NCBI GenBank assembly: GCA_023055355.1
Contig: JALJCS010000039.1
Span: 610,001-674,000, forward strand
DNA from: Agelaius tricolor
Taxonomy: Eukaryota > Chordata > Aves > Passeriformes > Icteridae
DNA length: 64,000 nucleotides
Direction of reading: 5' to 3'
In this document: piece after piece, positions 47,751 through 58,947 of the stretch
How positions within the stretch are numbered: position 1 is the stretch's first letter
Layout of the letters: every line of letters starts with the position of its first letter
The notes under the pieces: generated by a model
Seen by the model: the letters and a program-made list of their open reading frames with translations, nothing else
Database searches by the model: none
What the model was told of the DNA's origin: nothing
Program-made: the position numbers and the translations under genes

Positions 47751-48805
47751 AGACCAATGCCAGCAGCAGGACAGGCATGTGGTCCCCAAAGGCAGAGTGG
47801 GTCCCTGCTGCCAGGCTTGAGCTGGGCTGGTCCCTGCTCAGGGACGTGGCACCCCGTGCGCTGGAGTCTGGTGCCATCCGCAGCCTGTCCTGCACTCGCT
47901 CTGGGCCACACGAGCTCCAGCCCAGACCCAGCCAGGCTCAGCTCTGGTAGCAAAGTCCTGCTGTGCCAGCATGTGCCAGCCTGGGGGCACATGGAAGAGC
48001 CCTCTGTGCCTGACTGGAGTGACCATGGCACACTTGCTTTTTGTCCAGGACTGATGGACATTCCAGACAGGAATGCCACCCTTTTGTACATATGTTTTAC
48101 AGTTTGTTCTCTTCAGGAATAGGATTTAGGACTTTTTTTTGTCTTCTGTAAATACGTTTCATATATTTTTACTAGATAGGTTCTTATGTATATACGTTCC
48201 ATGGATTGCTGTTGTTAGAAATATTCTTACGTTGTAAAAGTGTTCGGTATTGTTGCTGTTCTTCCAGAAATAAACAAATTTTCTTTTTCACATCCCAGTT
48301 CTCTCAGCATTTACTTTGGGCACAGGCAGCATTTGCAAAGCTGTGGTTTCCACTTGCTCCAGGTTTCCAGGGCTGGAGGTCCCTGGAGGAGCTGGCACAG
48401 CCCCCCCAGGAGTGAGGGTCCCTGTGCACAGAGGGGTCCCACTGACTGAGGTCACCCTCTGCCTGCAGTTTCTCTGGACACACTTGGGAGCTGCAGGGGC
48501 AAATCCCAGCGTGTCCTGTGCCATGGGATCCCATGTTGGAGCAGGGCTGAGCCTGCCTGCTCCTGCAGAGCCTCAGCCATGGCTCTTCCCTGGGCAGCCC
48601 CAGGGCTGATGAGGGTGCACTGCAACCCCTGCTCCTGAGCACCCAGAGGGGCTGGAGCAGCCTGCAGAGCCTCAGCCCTACATGGACCAAGATTGCCCTT
48701 GGAAACCCCCTCTGTCCCCAGACTCTGGTACAAGCACAACAGGAATTGATCCTCCCAGTTAAAGGTGTTAATTGGCAACAATTTGTCCCTGGGACTTTCT
48801 CGTAC

Positions 48806-49405
48806 AGCAAATGTCAGCACTTGGAATCCCTTTTCTGCACTCCCTGGTCAGGCACCAAAATATCTGAACCTGACAGAACATATTGAATTAGCACCAACCT
48901 GCAGAGAGCTCTGGGGGAGAACCTACCCCCAAGCACCCAGAAAAACACTTGGCATTGATAGTCTGGGGCAAGAGCTGAAACTAAAGCATTCTAATACCAA
49001 GAGAGAGGATTTTTATTGCTGAATTCATTCTCCAAGAACAGGAATGAAAGCTTTTGGTGTCCTCACCAGCAACAGATGTGTATTGCCAAGGTTTGCTTCT
49101 GGGTTATGATTGATTTTTATTATTCTGTTCAGAACTCTGATGCTGTTCCTGGCTAAGGTGTAGAGATGATATTTCAGAGCCAGATGAGCTCAGCACAGCT
49201 TCTGCAACACACAATTTCCAGACCCAGACATTCAGGCCATGCAAACTGATACTTTTTCATCTCTGTGCAAAGATCAGTATTAGGACATCACTGATGTACC
49301 ACACACTTCTCAGAGCTGTCCCTTTCATCCAGCTCTCCCCAGTCACTTCACAGACTTCACTCTAAGCAGTTTATCTCTGAGAGAGTTCAGTGGCATATGG
49401 GATTT
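48806..49405. other. Non-coding
   Basis: No gene or clear repeat seen between the right arm and the second provirus. It ends in the target copy GGATTT (49,400-49,405). Confidence 0.6.
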
Positions 49406-49936
49406 TAATAAAGCCTCTTATTTGGCCTTATCATAAAGCAGAGCAATAGGGCTCAGGAGCTCAGTCCCTGGGTAGGGACCGGGTGCCCGAAGCTGCCTCG
49501 CTCATGCCAACGCCGCGGGGCTGCCATCTAGCAAGCATGGTGGTTATCAGCTCTATAGTGATTGCAAGCTCTCAGGATTTCAGCTTTGCTTACTAGGTAG
49601 TGGTGCCCTGGGCTTGAGGCTGCAGCAGACGGAGAGAGAGGAGAAGGAGAAGGCGCAGGCTGTTCCACGGAGATGGCTTTGTTTGGGGAGGTGCGTGAAG
49701 GGTCTCTGCTCTTCTTCTTTCTCAACTAATGGGGTACAGTATGCTTCTTTTATAGGGTTGGAAAGGATCCAAGCTTGACCAATGGGTAAGGGGTTAACAT
49801 GACATTGCCTTATAGGGTTACAGAGGTAGGTTAAGGGGTGGAGGACAAGAAAACAGGAATTTTCTTTTGCTGTTTCAGCATTCCTATTGTTCATATCCTC
49901 CATGGTGCTTTTCCTAAATCTATGGGGTTTACTACA
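49406..49936 (-). repeat. 3' LTR of ERV 2
   Basis: The complement runs TGTAGTAAAC ... GGCTTTATTA, with TATA-like CCTATAAAAGAAGC near 49,745-49,758. The last env codons run into it. Confidence 0.93.
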
Positions 49937-51192
49937 ACTCCACTTTCTGTTTTTACAAAAAAGGCGTTCGTTATAGTTCTTTTGAAACAGTGAACAAGGC
50001 ACGAGAACATAGCTAACACAATAACAACTACAAGGAGAATCAACAACATTCCCTTAACCAAGGATGCAGCCCATCCTGTTAATCCCCATTGCCCAAAAAG
50101 TTCATTGACCCAGTCTGGGATTCTTTCTACTTTCAAGTCCTTCACGAGATCTTTCAGTTTCTGGATGTTCGCATGGCTGGATTCCGAGCGTGAAGATAGG
50201 TTGAAGCAGCACATCCCTTCGAAGTCTTCACAGCCATGTCCATGGGCAAGCAGCAGGAAGTCGATTGCTGCTCGATTTTGGAGCGAAGCCTGTCTTGTGG
50301 TTTCTTCTTCCTTTAAGAGATCACTCAAGGCTGCAGATGTAGCATTAGCTTGTTTACTGAGCCAGCACCCACGGTGATTGATTTCACCGAGGGCTTTAGC
50401 TGCAGCTACCCAGGGTAAGAACAGGGAGACAGCAATCTTTTTTGGTTTGTTCCAATCGTATAATTTAGGATCACAATTTTCATCAAATTCAGTGTAGGAC
50501 TTTTTTCGTCATTTTGATTCGCTTTCTTTTTTCCAATTATGTAACAGGGTGATGTTTGGTGTAAGGGTAGAAAGTTTTCCAAGGGTACAGGGACCTCCCT
50601 GGAGTTGGGAGGGGATCCCAGCCCATACTCTGTCACCACAGATGAGAAACATTCCTCTGGGTAATACTTTGGGATGGAGAGAGGACACAGAAATCACGCG
50701 AGCCGTGTAATTGCACCAATCGTGAGAGTTATAGGCTTTGTTAATTGGTGATATCTCTTTTCAATATGTGTTTTTGTTCTGGTCAATTTCTGCCCAATTG
50801 TTTTTTGGACGTCTAAAGTAAAATTTGATGCAGTATGTGGCCTTGGAGGACCCCAACAGATCTAATTCTTGGGGTTCCTCTCGAGCATCTGGCAGAATTT
50901 TTGTCCACTCGTCCCAGGTATCAACCACATTGGGTCTCTTACCTGTGGTGCGGAGGATCTCTGAGTTATAGACAGGCCAGTCATCTGCTACAAAGGGAAT
51001 TCCTACTAGACATGTGGAAAGTGGATTATCAATGCTTCCCATGGACAAGCACATGTTGTCCTGTTTTAATGTTTTTGCTAAGGTTACCCAAACATTATGG
51101 CTGGGCTGTGGGCTAATCTAGCCGAAGGCACGCGGTACGGTGAAGAACATCCAGGCAGCAGTGAGGACAGCAGCAACGGAGATATTTTTCAT
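49891..51192 (-). pseudogene. env: ERV 2 env (surface and transmembrane subunits), three in-frame stops
   Basis: One frame from an ATG at 51,192 with a hydrophobic signal-peptide-like start, interrupted by TAG at 51,118-51,120, TGA at 50,761-50,763 and TGA at 50,509-50,511, and then open to 49,891. The transmembrane part has the immunosuppressive-domain-like stretch beginning LQNRAAIDFLL, the CX6CC motif (about 50,206-50,232) and a membrane segment (about 50,010-50,080). This type of subunit is like that of avian alpharetroviruses, which bind the surface subunit through a disulfide. The stops make it non-functional. Confidence 0.85.
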
Positions 51193-51683
51193 CTTTGGGC
51201 AGGAATAGGGCTTCTGATAGGGAATATAAGCATAATTTGTTATCTTTATGATGAGAGGGTTTTCTGCCTTTTTCTTTTCTTGTTCCCCTCCTCCCCCCCT
51301 TTTTCTTTTAATTTCTAAGCTACACTATGGGAGGAGGAGTGGGTAGAGGGTTAAGGGGTTTTAAAAGGTTAGGGAGGGGGAATAACAGGGGTTTTTTTGT
51401 TGGTTTTTTTTTTCTTTCTTTAAATACAAAAAAAAAAAACAGTGTAACAACATATAGTTCAGAGAACACTTTTGTGTTAAGGCTATCTATGATCTGATGC
51501 AGCAGACTGTTGTTTAGCTTTTCAGTTTTGTCTGCTGTCTTGTAATGGGGCGGTCTGTTCTTGTGTTTGTGGGTATTCAGCGACGTCTTCGTCTCCAGGC
51601 AGAGCTGGTTTGGTTTTGAGGTGGTCTTGTGTTTGCCTCAGGAGAGTTCTTGTCCCTGTTTGCAGGAGTAGTGTTCTCAGTGC
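51193..51683 (-). other. ERV 2 region between pol and env
   Basis: About 490 bp with no supported gene. It contains long T-rich tracts on the plus strand around 51,240-51,435. Confidence 0.6.
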
Positions 51684-54376
51684 CTAGGTATGGCTTATGT
51701 TTTTTCCTGGGTACCACCTTGGACCGGATGGTAGTAGCACGCACACAGATCCTCTACCCCAGGTAATCAACTGGTGAGGCCCAGAAATTTGGTGTGTTTC
51801 AGGGTCCTTCACGAGCACAGGTGGTTTCTCAGTGAGCTTTGCTTGGGTGGTATTTGCAAAGTGGCAAAGTATTGGTGGGTCAGGCTCTGATGCTGTACAG
51901 TTCAGGAAGTTGATGACGTAGAGAGCCTTGCAAAGTCTTTCCACTGGAGATGTGATTCTCGTGTCTCTATTCTGTTGATCGAGGACTCTTTTGAGGGTTT
52001 GATGTGTCCTTTCCACGATGGATTGTCCTGTGGGGTTTACAGGTATGCCGGTCTTGTGTGCTATTCCCCATTCATTGAAGAATTCCTTTAATTTGCGGGA
52101 AGTGTAGGCTGGTCCATTATCTGTTTTAATCTCTTTTGGTACACCCAGGGCAGCAAAAGCGAGGAGAAAGTGTTTTATTGTGTGCATGGTATTTTCTCCT
52201 GCATGTGATGATGCAAATACTGCTCCTGAAAATGTATCGACAGATACATGCACGTATTTTGATCTTCCAAAAGGTGCAAAGTGAGTTACATCTGTCTGCC
52301 ACAGCTGGCAGCTATTCAGACCTCAGGGATTGACTCCCATCCCCATGGATGGTATCTGATAATTCTGACAGTTCGGACATGTAGCCATGATAGCCTTTGC
52401 TGATCCTTTGAGACCTTAAACATTCTCGTAAGGGCAGGTATATTTTGATGAAAAAATGTGTGTGACAACTTTGCCTGGGCAAAGATGTTAGGAACATTAG
52501 CAGTTTCTGCTGCCATTGCCAATGCATCTGCTTTTCTGTTGCCTTCTGCAACAAAACCTGGGAGGTCTGTATGTGACCTCACATGCATTATATGGTAAGG
52601 TTGCTTTCTGTGGGAGATTAGGTATATTAATTTAGAGAGCAGTTGGTACAACTTTGGATTAGAGACCTCTTTGAGAAGAGCATGTTCTGCTCTCATCGCT
52701 ATCCCAGCGACATAAGCTGAATCTGTAACCAGATTGAAAGGCTCGTTTTTAAACTTTTCAAAGGCTCTGACAACAGCTGCTAATTCTGCATTCTGTGGAG
52801 ATCCCTCCACTATTTGTATGTCAGAGTGCCAATCTTGTGTTTGGGGGTCTCTCCATGTAACCACCGACTTGTGGGAAGACCCTGAGCCATCTGTAAAGAG
52901 GGTTAGAGCCTTGAGAGGTTTTCTACTTTGGATTTGTTTTGGAATCAAATGGAAGGTTACATCAGGGTTAAAAAGTTTGTGTTTTGGGATCTTAACTGAA
53001 GTTTGGTCCGTGTAGCTATCCAGGGCAAACTGGAGGCTTTCATTGGTCTGGATCAAATCCTCAAAGTCTGTAAGAGTTATTGGTAAGTATATGCATTCGA
53101 ACTCACAACCTGAAAGAGAGCGAAGGCGAGTCCTTGCCTTTTTTATTAAATGTGCTATGACCTCCTGGTAGGTGGTGAGTGTCTTTGTGGGCTGGCTATT
53201 TGTAAAGACCCATTCCAGTATCAACAAAGGGTCTCGAAGCTGTGAGTCCCATTGGAAAATCAGTCCATGGAATCGAGGTGCTTTTCCCAGGAGGATGAAC
53301 TGGAAAGGCAGGCTGGGCTCAAAGCGATGGGTTTTGCGTGAAGACAGGGCTTCCTGGACTTTGGTGATGGCACCTCTGGCTTCTTCTGTGAGAGTGCAGG
53401 GAGAGTCCAGGTCCTTAGGTCCACAAAGAAGGTTGAACAAGGGAGCAAGGTCCTCTGTTGTAATTCCTAGCAGTGGACGTACCCAGCTGATGGATCCGCA
53501 AAGGCTGTGTAAGTCCCTGAGGGTTGTTGGGTCGTCATTTATGGTGAGCTGCTGAGGTACGATGGTCCTTTCCCGGATCTGGACTCCAAGGTAAGTCCAT
53601 GGCTTGGTGTACTGGATTTTGTCCTCACAAATCTCCATTCCTGCCTTTTCTATGGCTTCAATAGTCTTTTTAACTGTTTTGTCTAAGTAAGCTTTGTCTG
53701 AAGCACACACCAGGATGTCATCCATGTAGTGATGGATGATAGCATCGGGGAATGATTTCCGAATGGGAGACAGGATGTGAGCCACATACCACTGGCAAAT
53801 AGTGGGGCTGTTTTTTAGTCCTTGAGGAAGGTAACGCCAATGATATTTTTTGAGCGGGGCCTCCTTGTTAAGAGAGGGAACGGAAAAAGCAAACCGTGGA
53901 GCATCCTCAGGGTGCAGAGGAATGCTGAAGAAACAGTCCTTAATGTCTATGATAGCAAGTGTCCAGTCTCTAGGCAGCATCGATGGGGAGGGCAGGCCAG
54001 GCTGGAGGGGGCCCATGTCCTCGATGACCTCGTTGATTCTGCGAAGGTCGTGGAGAAGCCTCCACCTGTTTGTCCCAGGCTTTGGTAGAACGAAGACTGG
54101 AGAGTTCCAAGGGCTGTTGGACTCCACTATGTGGCCTTTTGCGAGCTGTTCTTCCACGAGGGTGTTTAGGGCGCACAGTTTGGCTTTATTGAGGGGCCAC
54201 TGTTCAATCCAGAGTGGCTTGTGACTTTTCCAGGTGAGACGAGGGGTTTCTGGCAGCACGCTTAGCTCAGTGGCCCTGATTAGAAATCCTGAGTGGGAAT
54301 ACGTAGGGAAGCTCCCCACTGGGATAGAACGTCTCTGCCCCAAAGGGTGATGGGGGCCCTTACCACGAATGGACAA
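51684..54376 (-). pseudogene. pol: ERV 2 pol: reverse transcriptase, RNase H, integrase, frameshifted
   Basis: The reverse transcriptase and RNase H part is open from 54,376 to 52,316, with LHDLRRIN, LPQGLKNSP and YMDD (53,717-53,728), then RNase H with LFTDGSG, NAELAA, NLVTDSAY and GNRKADALA. In the integrase zinc-binding region near 52,390-52,420 the frame shifts, and a TGA follows in the other frame near 52,322. The integrase core is open again from 52,253 to 51,684 with the KTDNGPAY Asp and the IVERTHQTLK Glu. The catalytic residues seen are kept; the frameshift and stop disable it. The sequence type is betaretrovirus-like (class II). Confidence 0.9.
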
Positions 54377-54942
54377 ATGGTTGCCAGCTTGCCTTCAGGC
54401 CCTTCCACGAGGATGTTGTTCTTGCTTCTCATGGACACTGTGGCTCCGCCAATCCCTGAAACTATGCCTGCAACAGGTTGTAGATCCCAGTGTGCTGGCC
54501 ATTCTGAGCGGGCGATGATGGTCACATCAGCACCGGTGTCCAGCATCCCTGGCAGGTGGGTCTTCTCGCCTTTGCAGGTGAGGCCGCACTCGATGGTAGG
54601 CTTGGATGGTCCCACAACTTGTGCCCACATAGCTGTAGGGTTGAGAGGAATCTGTTCCCTGTGATCCTTTGGGAGTAAAAAGGCTTGTGCTATTGGAGTT
54701 CCCTTTGAAAGAGAAAATGGTAAGTCTATGCAGTATACCTGGACGAGAATCTCTTGTCCTGGCTGCACTGTCAGCACTTCTGGAACAACGAAGATCTCCT
54801 TTGGGCTATTAAGAGAGTCACCTATAATTAAAATGTGCGAAGGACCACCTTTTGGCCCATATTTGCCTGTGAGAACACGGTGAACATTCTCATTATTAAA
54901 GTCAACGGACAAAGCAGTTACCAGTTGACGGCGGGTTCCCAT
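54280..54942 (-). CDS. pro: ERV 2 pro: dUTPase-like segment and aspartic protease
   Basis: An open frame of 220 codons overlapping the end of gag (54,918-54,942) and the start of pol (54,280-54,376), each in the -1 frame, as expected for expression by ribosomal frameshifting. The first half contains a stretch resembling retroviral dUTPase (KGTPIAQAFLLP). The second half has the protease active site (Leu-Asp-Thr-Gly-Ala-Asp, 54,526-54,543), a flap-like GIGGATVS region and a C-terminal WGRDVLSQWG. This is the only ERV 2 gene with no break seen. No obvious slippery heptamer was identified. Confidence 0.8.
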   Translation of the reverse strand: MGTRRQLVTALSVDFNNENVHRVLTGKYGPKGGPSHILIIGDSLNSPKEIFVVPEVLTVQPGQEILVQVYCIDLPFSLSKGTPIAQAFLLPKDHREQIPLNPTAMWAQVVGPSKPTIECGLTCKGEKTHLPGMLDTGADVTIIARSEWPAHWDLQPVAGIVSGIGGATVSMRSKNNILVEGPEGKLATICPFVVRAPITLWGRDVLSQWGASLRIPTQDF

Positions 54943-57900
54943 CTGGGTTGCCCCGTGGGTTGGATCCTCTTCTTGTGGTCCGGAACATCCTGGGTTGGTG
55001 CGGGGTTGGGTCTGGGTGGCCTTTGATTTGTTGTCAGCGCCCGGGGCTCGACCGGGCGGCGCAAGGAGTTTAATGGATGCTGCTGGTAGCGCTGCTGATT
55101 CTGGGGTCTTTGGTAATTGTTACGGTGGTATCGGGGGTGTGATCTCTCTGGGCAGTCCTTTATATAATGTCCAAGATCCCCACAGTGATAACATTTAGCT
55201 TGGTCTTTCGAAGCTATTACTGCATATGCACCAGAAACTCCTTCAGCAATACCTCTAGCAACTGCTTGGGCCACTGTATTTTCCGTGGACATGTGACGTG
55301 TACAGCATTCCAGCATTTGCTCTATGGTGGGGTCTGTATCCATGGGTAGAGACCTCAAAATGGCTTTGCATTTTTCATTAGAGTTACACAAGGCAAGTTT
55401 ACATAAGAGTTCCTTCTTTGCCTCTGTGCTCTCTATCTGTTTCTCCAGAGCATCTCTAAGTCTGTCCACAAATTTGATAAAACTTTCCTCTGTCCCTTGT
55501 TCAATAGTAGAAAAATGCATTGTTGGCATTGACTCATCATGCACAAGAAGTAAAGAGGTTTTTGCTGCGAGAGCGATGTCCTGCAGTGCCTCTTTATTCA
55601 AGGTTTCCAATTGGTCTGCTGGTTTCTGTAAGTCACCTTCACCAGCTAGTTGGGCTACCGTAAAATTCGTCTTATTAGCATCCGCAGAATATGAATCTGA
55701 TAATGTTTTTAAATGTCTTTTCCAATGCCTGTCCCATAACAAATATTCTGCTGGGGACAGGAGGCAGTGTGAAATATTTTTTACATCGTGGGGAAGTAAG
55801 ACATGTGCTGAGAACATGGCTTCTAAGAAATTTCTAAAAATCTGTGAGCTTTGCCCATGTTCTTTGGCTATATTTCTTAATTGCACTAGTTCCTTGTTCG
55901 AGTTAGCTTTCCACGTCTTTATAGTGGATTCGCCACCATTCCGTCCTTGCTTATATTCTACTGGGAAAGCATTAATTTTCTGTGCCAGCTCCCAGTCTCC
56001 AGCCTTTGTTGCTTCTACTTTAATAAGAGCCCATGGATCCGTGTGGATCGTATCCAAATCAGATTCACTGCAAGAGCCCTGGTCCTCTGAGGAGGACTGA
56101 GGGGGGGTTGCTATCCGTGACTTGTGCTTTTTTCGTTTAGAAGCATTTTTCAAAGGTTTCAATGGCTTGGGGGGGGGAGACATGGCATGACCTGGGTAGG
56201 GGGAGGCGCCAATGGAGCTGGGATGGCAGCACAGCACGCACAGGACTGGGTGGCGGGGTAGCACTTTGGGGGGTGTCTGGGATTCCGTTCGGGTGGCATT
56301 GAGGGTGGGCGGGGGGTCGGGGGCACGTGTGGTGGGGGCAGGGGGGCTGGGCGGGGTGGGGGTGCGGGCATGGGGGGAGTGGGGGTGGGCAGGCGGTGGT
56401 ACCGGTCTGAGGTGCCGCAGTTACGGGGTGGTGTGGTGGGACTGTGCTTGTGTGAGGTCCTCCTGCTGTGGCAGGCAGGGAGCAGGGGGAGGGGGCGGGG
56501 ATGGACATGGGCTCAGGAGCGGCGGGGGTGAGGCTCGGGGAGCCCTCGGGAGGGGCCGGACTGGTCGGACCCGGGGCGGGGGGAGCAGGGGCGGCAGGCG
56601 CGGCGATGGGAGGAGTCGTGGGGGATGAGATGAAGGACTACATTTTGTTCATCACGAAAAAGAGACCAGTGTGTTACAAGAGTTGTCTGCTGACTATTTC
56701 TGTACTACTTCATGAGATATGAGCTACAAAGATACCAGGGAAGGGGTTGCAGGAGCCCACACATAGTCCCACCCAGCAAATGGTACAAACAGATAACTAA
56801 CAGAAATAACGACCAGGGAAAGGCTGGGGAAAGGGCAGGGGCAGATTAACACCCAGCAGGGAAACCTTTCCCGCTGACAAATGGTACAAGCAGATAACTC
56901 ACAGAGATAACGACCAGGGAAAACCTGGGGAAGGGGCAGGGGCAGATAAACAGTCTGCAAGGCAGGATATTTGCTTGCTGAAACTTGATAGGGCACATAT
57001 TGCGTTAATCATAAGATTTTGGTAATTTTCCACGGAGAAGTCACCAAATAAAGACATAGGGTGAAGAAGACGCAGCTGAGGAAGACTCCGCAGCCTTTTA
57101 TCACCGACCACCAGGAGACAGAAGGATGACCCTCTAGCAACAACCAGCGCAGGCGCAGAGAACTCCGAGATAACATGGACTCCTGAAGGATGGAGAGGAT
57201 AAAAGGACTGAATCAGAAACTAGTTGGTGCGGCAGTAGGTGGAGCTGAGACTCCCCTGTCGCCCAGAGCTGAGCCTTTGCTTACGTAGTATAACTGCTTC
57301 AATAATTAATAAATTCTTTGATTGGAAATTGCTCGTTTTGAGTCAATTTTATAACAGGGGAGACCAGCGCGGGGGTGGGGGGGTACGCAGCGGAGGGGGG
57401 CAGAGCTGACGCAGGGGTGGAGGGGGCGGCAGAGGCAGGAAAAGGGACCCCCGGGACAGGAAGCAAGGAGGAAGCCGAGCCGGGGGTAGGGGGGATGTAT
57501 GGAGCTATAGATAAGATAGGATTCGCGGAGTTGGGCAGCGCAGGTCCCGCAGGAGTGGAGAATGTGGGGGGGGAACTGTGGTGTGCAGCGTAACCTCTGC
57601 TTTAGGAGTAACGGAGGCGAGGGGGACTTTAGGACCTAAGGGGTGGTGTAAGATATGCAAGTGACATTCCTCTGAGTCCTTATCGATCTTGTTAGTATTT
57701 GAAGAGGAAGTGTCTGTTAAGCCCTGCAAGATTTTTTCTCTGTTAAATCTTTCAACGGTTTTAGTTATTATATGGAATAAAGGCAAATAGTTAGTTACAG
57801 AGAAATCCTGGTTTGTTTGGGAGATATATATTGTGTTCCCAATCATATCCCAAAACGAATTTTCAATGACTGCTTTCTTATCAGTATCAGGGTATTGCGA

Positions 57901-58050
57901 AATAATCCAAGTTACAAATTTTTTAAGGTTAGTTTTTGAGAGCTTGCCTTTGGAAAAGGAGAAGTTGTTAGCAGATAAGATTTCTAAAATAGTTGAATAT
58001 ATCTCTCTCTCGGTTTTACTTAGTTTTAATGTACTAAAAATTGTACCCAT
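54918..58050 (-). pseudogene. gag: ERV 2 gag (matrix, proline-rich, capsid, nucleocapsid), split by a solo LTR
   Basis: Matrix starts at ATG 58,050 (Met-Gly, a likely myristoylation site) and is open to TAG at 57,505-57,507. A proline-rich coding stretch follows, interrupted by the LTR at 56,626-57,356. Capsid and nucleocapsid are open from 56,264 to 54,918, with a major-homology region (SFIKFVDRLRDALE) and one zinc knuckle of CX2CX4HX4C type (CYHCGDLGHYIKDC, about 55,152-55,193). If the 736 bp of LTR plus duplicated target are discounted, the capsid frame is the matrix frame, so the insertion hit an otherwise continuous gene. The TAG and the insertion disable it. Confidence 0.87.
56626..57356 (+). 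mobile_element. Solo LTR nested in ERV 2 gag, with duplicated U3 block
   Basis: 731 bp, TGAGATGAAGG ... TTTTATAACA, flanked by a perfect 5-bp target duplication GGGGA (56,621-56,625 and 57,357-57,361), in the orientation opposite to ERV 2. It has a TATA-like GGATAAAAGG near 57,190 and AATAAA near 57,308. Two related ~75-bp blocks about 100 bp apart (from ~56,776 and ~56,877) share TGGTACAA(A/G)CAGATAACT and AACGACCAGGGAAA. Confidence 0.85.
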
Positions 58051-58416
58051 GTTAATGGTTAGCCCTTCCAGCAGAAAAAACGTGAAAAAAAAGAAAAAAC
58101 CCGAAAAAAAAAAGTTTTAGAGCCCCGAAGTTATGCGCGCAATATTAGCTAATATTTACAGTTCCTGGGGTCCAAGATCTGTGGAAGGGGTCTGCTGACG
58201 TCAGTTCTTCTCGGAACTTTCTGTCGTTCAGATGTAAGTTTTGAGTGTCGAACTGACCCTCCTGGGGAAAGGATTTTCTAAAACGAAAAGTCCCTTCACA
58301 GAAGGAGCGGCTTCCCGAACAGGCAATCACAGAAAACCCCAGGGGGGCTTCGTTGCTCAACCGACGGATATCGCCTCTGGGGGGGTCCGAAGTCCGAAGT
58401 AGTTGGGACGCCACTT
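58051..58416 (-). other. ERV 2 leader and primer binding region
   Basis: Between the 5' LTR and the gag ATG. The primer site would start TGGCGTCCCAAC at about 58,413. I cannot assign the tRNA with confidence: it shares TGGCG and CCCAAC with lysine-type sites but not the remainder. Confidence 0.5.
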
Positions 58417-58947
58417 TAATAAAGCCTCTTATTTGGCCTTATCATAAAGCAGAGCACTAGGGCTCAGGAGCTCAGTCCCTGGGTAGGGACCGGGTGCCCG
58501 AAGCTGCCTCGCTCATGCCAACGCCGCGGGGCTGCCATCTAGCAAGCATGGTGGTTATCAGCTCTATAGTGATTGCAAGCTCTCAGGATTTCAGCTCTGC
58601 TTGCTAGGTAGTGGTGCCCTGGGCTTGAGGCTGCAGCAGACGGAGAGAGAGGAGAAGGAGAAAGCACAGGCTGTTCCACGGAGATGGCTTTGTTTGGGGA
58701 GGTGCATGAAGGGTCTCTGCTCTTCTTCTTTCTCAACTAATGGGGTACAGTATGCTTCTTTTATAGGGTTGGAAAGGATCCAAGCTTGACCAATGGGTAA
58801 GGGGTTAACATGACATTGCCTTATAGGGTTACAGAGGTAGGTTAAGGGGTGGAGGACAGGAAAACAGGAATTTTCTTTTGCTGTTTCAGCATTCCTATTG
58901 TTCATATCCTCCATGGTGCTTTTCCTAAATCTATGGAGTTTACTACA
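58417..58947 (-). repeat. 5' LTR of ERV 2
   Basis: 531 bp, the same length as the 3' LTR, with about 8 differences by eye. Confidence 0.93.

Larger units (their letters stand above)
45386..48805. repeat. Inverted repeat, right arm (uninterrupted)
   Basis: Reverse complement of the left arm, 3,420 bp. The inner part (45,386 to ~47,460) is nearly identical to the left arm; the outer part is several per cent diverged. It contains no provirus, and its edges abut ordinary sequence. Confidence 0.93.
49406..58947 (-). mobile_element. Endogenous retrovirus 2 (class II), minus strand, nearly complete
   Basis: Provirus with two 531-bp LTRs and target duplication GGATTT (49,400-49,405 and 58,948-58,953). 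The LTRs differ at about 8 of 531 positions, so it is younger than ERV 1. Right-to-left order: LTR, primer site, gag, pro, pol, env, LTR. gag, pro and pol lie in three successive -1 frames, as in betaretroviruses. A foreign solo LTR is nested in gag. gag, pol and env carry stops or frameshifts. Confidence 0.94.
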
